Source: Planctomycetaceae bacterium
GTDB lineage: Bacteria; Planctomycetota; Planctomycetia; Planctomycetales; Planctomycetaceae
DNA length: 7,241 nucleotides
Direction of reading: 5' to 3'
NCBI GenBank assembly: GCA_947463775.1
Contig: CANHVD010000284.1
Span: forward strand, 1 to 7,241
Shown piece by piece: positions 1 through 5,257 of this stretch (position 1 is the first letter of the stretch; each line of letters begins with the position of its first letter). The translations under genes were made by a program, and so were the position numbers. Below the pieces are notes generated by a model, which saw nothing but the letters and a program-made list of their open reading frames with translations, searched no databases and was not told the DNA's origin.

Positions 1-1350
1 CGCGATCGATGGACTGCTAAGTCCAACCCATTGCAACGTACCAGACTTCAGGCGAGCAACGACGTCCGATGAAAATGCAGCGACATCGCGGTTCTCGTAA
101 ACCACCAATTGCTCCAGATGAACTCCTGCATCCTGAAGCAACCGGGGAAGAACATCGCGTCCCCGACTGGCACGCACCCAAAGCACGTTCTGTCCCTGAG
201 CACGTTCGGCGAGGGCCGCGCCAAGCGACTCTGCCCGAAACTCAGCGGGCACGAAGTCGGCCTGAATTCCAAAGGATTCCAGCTTCAACGCTGTCGATGT
301 TCCGATCGCAGCGATTCTGGCAGCATGCAATGCACGAGCATCCCGGCCGGATCTCTGAAGGTGGCGAAAGAACTCACTGACTCCATTAACGCTTGTAAAG
401 ACAAGCCACTGAAACTCATGCAGGCGTTCGAAGGTTTCCTGAATCGCAGGCACATCAGATTCCGTGACCGGACCGACTTCGATCATGGGCATAATGACTG
501 GTTCGCCACCCAGACGCACAATCTGCGATGCGACATCATCAGCCTGTTCATCAGGACGAGTCACCCCGATGGAGACACCAAACAACGGTAACTGCTCATA
601 CCACGACAACTGAGCCCGCTGCTTCACACATTCGCCCACAACGATCAACGACGGAGGTTTTAGTTGTCTCTTTGATGCCTCGTGGGGAATCGTAGCCAAC
701 GTGCCTTCAACGACCTGTTGTGTCGCCAGCGATGCGTGACAAACCACCGCCGCAGGAGTCGTCTCCGGCATTCCGGCTGCGATCAACTGTCGACAGATTT
801 CTGTCAGTCGATTCAATCCCATATAGAACACAAGTGTTCCGGGAAATCTGGCCAATGCCTCGAAATCCAGTCGACTGGCATCACGAGTCGGATCTTCATG
901 GCCAGTGACGAACGCAACTGCCGACGAAATCTCTCGATGAGTAAACGAGAACCCGGCATACTCGCCGGCCCCGGTTGCAGCCGTGACTCCAGGAATCACT
1001 TCAAAAGGAATTCCCGCCGCCTGCAGCGCTGCGGCTTCTTCGCTGCCGCGCCCAAAAATATAAGGATCTCCGCCTTTGAGACGTACCACAACTTTTCCCG
1101 CACGAGCCTCGGCAATCAATCGCTCATTGATCTCCTGCTGAGAAACAATCGTGGTGCCATCGCGGCGAGTTCGCGCGGTCCGTTCGCAGATTCCACGAGT
1201 TCGACGCAGCAGCAACGGATTCACCAGACCGTCGTACAACACCAGGTCGGCTTCTGCCAGACATTCTGCCGCGCGGAGCGTGATCAGCCCCGGATCTCCG
1301 GGGCCAGCTCCGGCAAGGTAAACTTTTCCAGTAACAGAAACGGATGGCAT
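1..1350 (-). CDS. cobA-hemD: Fused uroporphyrinogen-III C-methyltransferase / uroporphyrinogen-III synthase, 3' end cut by window edge
   Basis: Reading the minus strand from ATG at 1350 gives 450 codons with no stop before the window edge. Residues 9-245 are a SAM-dependent tetrapyrrole methylase: GAGPGDP at 14-20, RLKGGDPYIFGRG at 90-102, PGVTAATGAGEYAG at 120-133, TGHEDP at 149-154 and YMGL at 176-179. This half methylates uroporphyrinogen III to precorrin-2, towards siroheme and cobalamin. A linker leads at PLFG (255-258) into a HemD domain, which closes hydroxymethylbilane to uroporphyrinogen III. It shows IGVTRP, FTSVNGV, WVRASRG and a final LSSPSIA, which normally lies tens of residues before the HemD C-terminus, so only a short piece is missing. 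The enzyme is cytoplasmic. The start is firm because an in-frame TGA lies shortly upstream and no other ATG intervenes. An AAGGA (1365-1369) is 14 bases from the ATG, rather far for a ribosome site. SUMT-HemD fusions are known in several phyla. Confidence 0.95.
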   Translation of the reverse strand, partial: MPSVSVTGKVYLAGAGPGDPGLITLRAAECLAEADLVLYDGLVNPLLLRRTRGICERTARTRRDGTTIVSQQEINERLIAEARAGKVVVRLKGGDPYIFGRGSEEAAALQAAGIPFEVIPGVTAATGAGEYAGFSFTHREISSAVAFVTGHEDPTRDASRLDFEALARFPGTLVFYMGLNRLTEICRQLIAAGMPETTPAAVVCHASLATQQVVEGTLATIPHEASKRQLKPPSLIVVGECVKQRAQLSWYEQLPLFGVSIGVTRPDEQADDVASQIVRLGGEPVIMPMIEVGPVTESDVPAIQETFERLHEFQWLVFTSVNGVSEFFRHLQRSGRDARALHAARIAAIGTSTALKLESFGIQADFVPAEFRAESLGAALAERAQGQNVLWVRASRGRDVLPRLLQDAGVHLEQLVVYENRDVAAFSSDVVARLKSGTLQWVGLSSPSIA

Positions 1351-1638
1351 CGCTTGTTCGTTAGTCCTTGTTCAGATCTGTTCTTGATACTTTGGCGTAG
1401 TTCATTGAGCGTTATCGTGGATGCGAGATTACACGGGACGAGATGCTCGAAAGCAAGCGATGTCGATCTCATGGAAGGACGTAAATCGCGATGCGGATGG
1501 CTGAAAAAAGAAATCCGGGGGCGAACCACATCAACGGTCTTTGTGTCTTTGGTCGCTGGGTTTGCTTTATCGATGGCAGCTTAGCACAATCGAGCGTAGT
1601 GTGACCTTTTCAACGGTTCATCACAAAGGATCAGAATC
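1351..1638. promoter_or_regulatory. Divergent intergenic spacer carrying promoters of both flanking genes (inferred)
   Basis: This spacer separates the leftward cobA-hemD gene from the rightward vWA gene, so promoters for both should lie here. I could not assign convincing -35/-10 boxes on either strand. An imperfect inverted repeat lies just before the vWA ribosome site: GTGTGACC at 1599-1606 and GGTTCATCAC at 1615-1624, pairing with two bulges. It could be an operator or a leader hairpin. A 37-codon plus-strand frame (1471-1584) ends in a hydrophobic stretch but has no ribosome site. Confidence 0.4.
1625..1630 (+). promoter_or_regulatory. Ribosome binding site of the vWA gene
   Basis: AAAGGA lies 8 bases before the ATG at 1639. 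The spacing and sequence are close to ideal and fix the start of the downstream gene. Confidence 0.75.
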
Positions 1639-2271
1639 ATGCGGACAGATTTGACAGACATTACGATGGTAATCGACCGTAGTGGATCCATGGAATCTAT
1701 TCGCACGGATGCAGAAGGTGGCATCAATACGTTTGTAGACTCGCAGAAATCTGAACCCGGCGAAGCTCTGCTGACACTTGTGCAGTTTGACACAGCCTAC
1801 GAGTTCGTCCACAAGGGAGTGCCGATCGGAAGTGTTCCTCGCTTCAAGCTGGTGCCGCGTGGTTCCACTGCGTTGCTCGATGCCGTTGGGCGTGCCATCA
1901 ATGAAACCGGGGCTCGTCTGGCGGGGATGGACGAAACTCAGCGGCCAGGTCTGGTCGTGTTTGTGATCGTGACCGACGGTGCAGAAAACTCCAGCAAGGA
2001 GTTCACTCGGGAAAAGATCCGTCAGATGATTGAACACCAGCAGTCCGTTTACAAATGGCAGTTCACTTTTCTTGCTGCGAATCAGGACGCTTTTGCAGAA
2101 GGCTCAACGCTGGGGATTGATCAGGCTGGCATTGCGAACTTTACCGCGGCCAACGTCGGCGTAGCATGGGGCTCGGCAGCAAAGAAGATGTCCCGCATGC
2201 GAAAATCGATGAGCGATGGTAACACCGTGGATAACAATTTCACCGAGGAAGAGCGGAAAGAAATGTTGTAG
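1639..2271 (+). CDS. Stand-alone von Willebrand factor type A (vWA) domain protein
   Basis: This is a 210-residue protein that is almost entirely one vWA domain. The metal-ion-dependent adhesion site is complete: DRSGS at 13-17, the threonine in GSTALLD at 75-81 (T77), and TDGAEN at 112-117 supplying the later aspartate. A family-typical stretch FLAANQDA follows at 144-151, then a polar tail (about 185-210) rich in Lys, Arg, Asp and Glu. There is no signal peptide or membrane segment, so it should be cytoplasmic. vWA domains of this kind bind partner proteins through a divalent metal, and no enzymatic activity is expected. The partner is not visible: no MoxR ATPase, kinase or tellurium-type gene is adjacent. 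The gene has its own good ribosome site, is monocistronic, and converges on the adaptor gene 57 bases downstream. Similar proteins occur in both phage and bacterial genomes. Domain call is secure; biological role is unknown. Confidence 0.9.
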   Translation: MRTDLTDITMVIDRSGSMESIRTDAEGGINTFVDSQKSEPGEALLTLVQFDTAYEFVHKGVPIGSVPRFKLVPRGSTALLDAVGRAINETGARLAGMDETQRPGLVVFVIVTDGAENSSKEFTREKIRQMIEHQQSVYKWQFTFLAANQDAFAEGSTLGIDQAGIANFTAANVGVAWGSAAKKMSRMRKSMSDGNTVDNNFTEEERKEML

Positions 2272-2328
2272 CCGACCAGGGAAACAGATACCGCAGTCAG
2301 GATCGGAACTAACCAAGGTCAGCCCGAT

Positions 2329-3879
2329 TTACTTCAGTAACTGTTCCTGAAGTTTCTCACGCTGAAGTTCTGAAATTGAGGCGATGATCTGATCGCCTTC
2401 ATGCAGGCCTGATTCGATGAGAACCTTTCCCTCAGAGACTTCGCCTGGAGTCACCTGACACGCAAGAAATTCTTCGCCCGATTTCATCAGAACCACATTC
2501 ACGCTGCCACAACGTGCCACCGCTTCTTTAGGGACGCTGATCGCGCTGGGTTTGTTTAGCACCGTCACAATTCCGTTGGCTTCCATGCGAGGATGCAGGA
2601 ACTCCTGCTGAGTGGAATCCGGTTTCAGGACTGCATTCAGAAAATATTCTTTCAGGTCCGGAGCAAACGAACTTCGCACCACGGGATACGGTGAAATTCG
2701 AGTGATCTCAGCACGCACATCTAATGTTTCAAAACCCACGGGCCGGATGGTGATTTCGTTTCCGACGGCCACTTTCGTAATCAGAGATTCATTCAGCGGC
2801 AGGCTGATTTTCAAATGATCCTGGTCCGGGATCTCGAAGACGGGCTGAGAGAAATAAATCGATTTTCCTTCTTCGATCGTCTTGATCCCGCGACTTCGCA
2901 GATTCCAGTTATTGCAATGCAGGACCTGGCCGTCGCGAGGAGCTCGCAGGACACAGGCTTTGATACTGTCGGTCGCTGCTTTCGCATAACGCTCGTAAAT
3001 CGCAAGTCGACGCTCGTCTGAAAGTTCAGCCAACGCGGCTCTGGAAAGAGCCAGTGAATTCGCCAGTTCCGTACGGATCACGTTTAATCGTGAGTTCGTT
3101 AACTGATGCTGCATCAGAACATCCTGTCGCGGATGAGTATACTGCTCCAGTAGATTCTTCTGAGCCTCCAGTCTCCTCAGTTGTTCTGATTGAGTCGTGG
3201 CTTTGAGTGACTCCGCAGCAACCTCGGGACGGCTTGCGTATCCCAGCATCCACATGCGTTCCGCAAACTGCAGGTCATACTCAACGGCCCGCAATCGATC
3301 CGAGTTGATACTGATATCATCATCGAGCTTTCCGACCGCATTGGGATGAGTCCCGTTTGTGTACTCGAACAAATCCATCTCTGCGTTCTGCCGCCGATGT
3401 TCGGCCTCTGCAAGTCGGCGTTCGTTGGCTGCTCGGACGATCTCTTCCTGCTGTCGCGATGCTTCCAGAGACGAATGGGCTTTAATCAGGGAGACTTCGC
3501 GTGCTCGCCGGAACTCTTCGATCTCGGACGAATCGAGAACGCAAACGATATCGCCTTTTCGAACCCATGTGCCTTCGGGAACAAGGCTCAGAATCTGAAC
3601 TGTCCACTGACATTGCGAAATTACTCGTTCGGTTCGAAGAGGTTCAAGAGAGCCTCCCGAGGTGATCTCGATCTTGAACGGAGCTTTTTCCACTGTAAGC
3701 AATTGGGGCGGCACAGCCTTAGGAATCAAGGACAGCGCACCGGCGACCATAGCGGTCAGAGACAAGCCTATTACTGTCCAGCGCAGCCAGACGCGAAACG
3801 TAGTCCAGAATGTTGAAGAATCATCGGATGGAAATAGTGACGATTCAGCAGGGCTGTTCTTTGGGAAGCAGACAGACAT
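2329..3879 (-). CDS. HlyD/MacA-type periplasmic adaptor (membrane fusion protein) of an efflux or secretion system
   Basis: This 516-residue protein has a cytoplasmic N-terminus of about 30 residues and one membrane anchor at about 34-52. The first half of a lipoyl-like barrel-sandwich motif follows (VPEGTWVRKGDIVCVLD, 100-116). Next is a long charged, heptad-like region (about 119-172 and 195-308) expected to form the antiparallel coiled-coil hairpin. The second lipoyl half is LRAPRDGQVLH (311-321), followed by EEGKSIYFSQPVFEIPD (336-352), a beta-barrel, and a membrane-proximal domain with SVPKEAV and SGLHEGDQIIA. Such adaptors bridge an inner-membrane pump (ABC or RND) to an outer-membrane channel. 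At 516 residues it is longer than many MacA-like adaptors, mainly because of the coiled coil. The start at 3879 is supported by GAGG five bases upstream. It has no pump partner in the window: the gene on its 3' side is convergent and its 5' side is a long gene-poor stretch. The substrate is therefore unknown. Confidence 0.92.
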   Translation of the reverse strand: MSVCFPKNSPAESSLFPSDDSSTFWTTFRVWLRWTVIGLSLTAMVAGALSLIPKAVPPQLLTVEKAPFKIEITSGGSLEPLRTERVISQCQWTVQILSLVPEGTWVRKGDIVCVLDSSEIEEFRRAREVSLIKAHSSLEASRQQEEIVRAANERRLAEAEHRRQNAEMDLFEYTNGTHPNAVGKLDDDISINSDRLRAVEYDLQFAERMWMLGYASRPEVAAESLKATTQSEQLRRLEAQKNLLEQYTHPRQDVLMQHQLTNSRLNVIRTELANSLALSRAALAELSDERRLAIYERYAKAATDSIKACVLRAPRDGQVLHCNNWNLRSRGIKTIEEGKSIYFSQPVFEIPDQDHLKISLPLNESLITKVAVGNEITIRPVGFETLDVRAEITRISPYPVVRSSFAPDLKEYFLNAVLKPDSTQQEFLHPRMEANGIVTVLNKPSAISVPKEAVARCGSVNVVLMKSGEEFLACQVTPGEVSEGKVLIESGLHEGDQIIASISELQREKLQEQLLK

Positions 3880-3884
3880 GGGAA

Positions 3885-3888
3885 CCTC
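3885..3888 (-). promoter_or_regulatory. Ribosome binding site of the adaptor gene
   Basis: On the minus strand GAGG lies 5 bases before the ATG at 3879. This supports that start over the internal methionine at residue 44, which lies inside the membrane anchor. Confidence 0.55.
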
Positions 3889-3901
3889 GGCGGGGCCAAA
3901 C

Positions 3902-3916
3902 TTCAGGGAGCCTGAA
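3902..3916. repeat. Perfect inverted repeat in the adaptor leader
   Basis: TTCAGG (3902-3907) and CCTGAA (3911-3916) form a perfect 6-base-pair stem with a 3-base loop. It lies 22 bases upstream of the adaptor ATG. It may be a short operator or an mRNA hairpin near the ribosome site. No T-run follows on either strand, so a terminator is unlikely. Confidence 0.4.
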
Positions 3917-3954
3917 CTCTGACCAAAGCTGGGGTGGGGTGGGATTCTGAATAC

Positions 3955-3976
3955 TTCGAAGCCCGGGAGGCTCGAA
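3955..3976. repeat. GC-rich bulged hairpin upstream of the adaptor gene
   Basis: TTCGAAGCC (3955-3963) pairs with GGCTCGAA (3969-3976), giving eight pairs with one bulged A and a 5-base loop. It sits about 75 bases before the adaptor start. Between it and the 3902-3916 repeat is a G-rich run (3931-3943) with three G-tracts, one short of a classical G-quadruplex. Function is unknown. Confidence 0.35.
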
Positions 3977-4169
3977 AATTCGGAAGGAATTACAGGAGGG
4001 AAATGAGGCGAGGCCTAAAGTCTAACACCTCCATCGGCTCCACCGCGCCAGCGAATTCTGCTAAATCCGTTGATTCCCCAATGTCTCGAAATCATGCAAA
4101 AATGTGGGAAAATAGACTTGAAACGGGGCTCTTTCGGGAAGATTGGGCGTTCCTTCTAACCCTTAAAAA

Positions 4170-4224
4170 GCGGCAATCCTTGCCACTCGGCTGCCGATGT
4201 GAGTGTTACCGGGGCCATTGCCGC
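4170..4224. repeat. Nested inverted repeats; candidate structured RNA or regulatory element
   Basis: GCGGCAAT (4170-4177) pairs perfectly with ATTGCCGC (4217-4224). Inside this lies CACTC (4184-4188) pairing with GAGTG (4201-4205). Together they could fold as a stem with an internal loop and a second stem. An alternative small hairpin uses GGCAA (4172-4176) with TTGCC (4180-4184) and would compete with the outer stem. I do not recognise a known RNA family, and strand cannot be assigned. Confidence 0.3.
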
Positions 4225-4482
4225 ATCATTTCAGCAATTCAAGGCCTTGCAAACTTGGCTCGTGAAACGGTGGCGTGGTCGAAAGACTATTCTTTGGGCG
4301 ACATAAGTTGTGGCCGGTCTTTCGCGGTATATTTCATTCCGATTACGACCTGAATCGTGGACGCGACCAGAACAAGCGGCGAATGTGTTCCAGGCGTCCT
4401 GCGGCAATCCGGGATGAGTGGAATCACAGTAAGGCCACGATGAGCCCTGGCCGAAACGCTCAATATCAGTCGATGGTTAACG

Positions 4483-4632
4483 TCACGGAGTCTTCTTCTT
4501 GAACGGACCTTCAACCAGCTCCATGGTCCACATCAGCGTCTCACGGCTACTCGTCTTCTTAGGATGCATGATGTAAACCGGTCTGAATTCAACCCAAGTT
4601 CCCGAGATGTGCCACAGGACGTTTCCGATCAT
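4483..4632 (-). CDS. Possible small hypothetical protein or 3' remnant of a decayed gene
   Basis: On the minus strand an ATG at 4632 opens a 49-codon frame ending in TGA at 4483-4485. The product begins MIGNVLWHISGTWVEF and ends MELVEGPFKKKTP. Codons mostly end in G or C and residue composition is protein-like (aromatic-rich core, lysine-rich end), unlike the surrounding frames. The frame is open further upstream, to a GTG at 4677, but there is no ribosome site at either start. I recognise no family. It could be a genuine short protein, the tail of a gene whose front has been lost or frameshifted, or noise. Confidence 0.22.
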   Translation of the reverse strand: MIGNVLWHISGTWVEFRPVYIMHPKKTSSRETLMWTMELVEGPFKKKTP

Positions 4633-4972
4633 CCAACGTGGATTGCAGCAGCACTCACCACGAATAACCCATACCACAACTCGACTGCATCGGCGTGTTG
4701 CCCCCGAGCCTTGTGTTCATTCCTTTTCCGCGGGGGTCGAAGAGCGAGCTGCCAGCGTGTCATTTCCTGAGTATTGTGGGGCTTTGCTGGAAGGTCAATC
4801 AGTGCGGAGGATTCATGCAATCTGTTGGCTGAACATCACGATCGGCCAAATCTGTGATGATTTGCCGCTCTCAACAGCACGAGCAGGACTTGTGAGATTC
4901 AGGCCGTCTAAACTGGGACATCGAATCAGCAGATTCTGTTCGCTTACGAATTGACCAAATAAAAGTTAATCC

Positions 4973-4998
4973 GATCCGGAACTTTTTACGTTCCGATC
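4973..4998. repeat. Hairpin with one bulge, first of a cluster before the CNNM-EIIA gene
   Basis: GATCCGGAAC (4973-4982) pairs with GTTCCGATC (4990-4998), nine pairs with a single bulged C and a 7-base loop containing five Ts. Read on the minus strand it is followed by a T-rich stretch (TTAACTTTTATTT), so it could act as a leftward terminator. On the plus strand there is no T-run. Confidence 0.45.
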
Positions 4999-5024
4999 CA
5001 GTCAACCCACTGAAATTGGATTCT

Positions 5025-5045
5025 TGCCTGAGTTCTTTGCAGGCA
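5025..5045. repeat. Inverted repeat in the CNNM-EIIA upstream region
   Basis: TGCCTG (5025-5030) and CAGGCA (5040-5045) form a perfect 6-base-pair stem around a 9-base loop. It may be part of a folded leader if the transcript starts upstream of it. Confidence 0.35.
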
Positions 5046-5065
5046 GGTTGCTTCAGTCTCATTGG

Positions 5066-5075
5066 TGTCGCGACA
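5066..5075. repeat. Perfect 10-base palindrome, possible operator
   Basis: TGTCGCGACA is fully self-complementary with no spacer, which suits a dimeric DNA-binding protein better than an RNA hairpin. It lies 182 bases before the CNNM-EIIA start. No matching regulator is encoded nearby, and a single palindrome of this length can arise by chance. Confidence 0.3.
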
Positions 5076-5090
5076 TTCGTAGTTCACTGG

Positions 5091-5106
5091 TTTCCCGGCG
5101 GGGAAA
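5091..5106. repeat. Tetraloop hairpin upstream of the CNNM-EIIA gene
   Basis: TTTCCC (5091-5096) and GGGAAA (5101-5106) form a perfect 6-base-pair stem closed by a GGCG loop. No U-tract follows on the plus strand, so termination is unlikely. It may be part of a structured 5' leader. Confidence 0.4.
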
Positions 5107-5226
5107 GTCTAAGATGATGAGCCTGTCGAACTACTTAGGGACTTTTGGACCGAACTGATCTCCTCGTGAAATCTGTGTCGTGCGTCTTTGTTCGTTCCGG
5201 GCGGTAGCTCGAGTTTGAGTCAAGGG

Positions 5227-5240
5227 CCTGTCCTGACAGG
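5227..5240. repeat. Inverted repeat overlapping the likely ribosome site of the CNNM-EIIA gene
   Basis: CCTGTC (5227-5232) and GACAGG (5235-5240) are perfect inverted copies separated by two bases. The right arm runs into AGGGG (5238-5242), the only Shine-Dalgarno-like sequence before the ATG at 5258, although its 15-base spacing is long. It could be an operator, or pairing could hide the ribosome site. Confidence 0.4.
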
Positions 5241-5257
5241 GGCTGGGCATTTCGTCA

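Larger units (their letters stand above)
3880..5257. other. Gene-poor region of 1378 bases between divergent genes
   Basis: No reading frame here has a family signature, good ribosome site and plausible composition together. The region must hold the promoters for the leftward adaptor gene and the rightward CNNM-EIIA gene. It contains the two inverted repeats near the adaptor start, a nested inverted-repeat block at 4170-4224, a perfect palindrome CAAGGCCTTG at 4240-4249, and a possible small minus-strand gene at 4483-4632. A cluster of five inverted repeats lies between 4973 and 5240. A 10-base word, GCGGCAATCC, occurs at 4170-4179 and again at 4401-4410, which may be chance. I found no tRNA, transposase or terminal inverted repeats. 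The length is unusual beside the short spacers elsewhere in the window and fits a decayed gene, an unrecognised RNA or a worn mobile element. Confidence 0.6.

Noticed and set aside
109..591. 160-codon plus-strand open frame
   Set aside because: It is antisense to the HemD half of the fused enzyme and has no family signature.
1284..1529. 81-codon minus-strand frame overlapping the cobA-hemD start
   Set aside because: It overlaps the conserved GAGPGDP region in a different frame and has a Ser/Arg-rich product without homology that I can see.
682..1584. 300-codon plus-strand open frame
   Set aside because: It lies almost wholly antisense to the cobA-hemD gene, whose motifs are unmistakable. 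The product is rich in Ser, Arg and Cys with no domain, as expected of a shadow frame.
3931..3943. G-quadruplex in the adaptor leader
   Set aside because: Only three adjacent G-tracts are present. A fourth would need a long loop, so a stable quadruplex is not supported.
3934..4353. 139-codon plus-strand frame in the gene-poor region
   Set aside because: There is no plausible ribosome site, the composition is mixed (many Arg, Ser, Cys), no motif is present, and it crosses the inverted-repeat block.
4170..4410. Direct repeat GCGGCAATCC at 4170 and 4401 as ends of a mobile element
   Set aside because: One 10-base match in a 1.4 kb region is about what chance allows. There are no inverted ends or transposase between the copies.
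4607..4954. 115-codon plus-strand frame
   Set aside because: It is rich in Arg, Cys, His and Ser, has no ribosome site or domain, and overlaps the more protein-like minus-strand frame.
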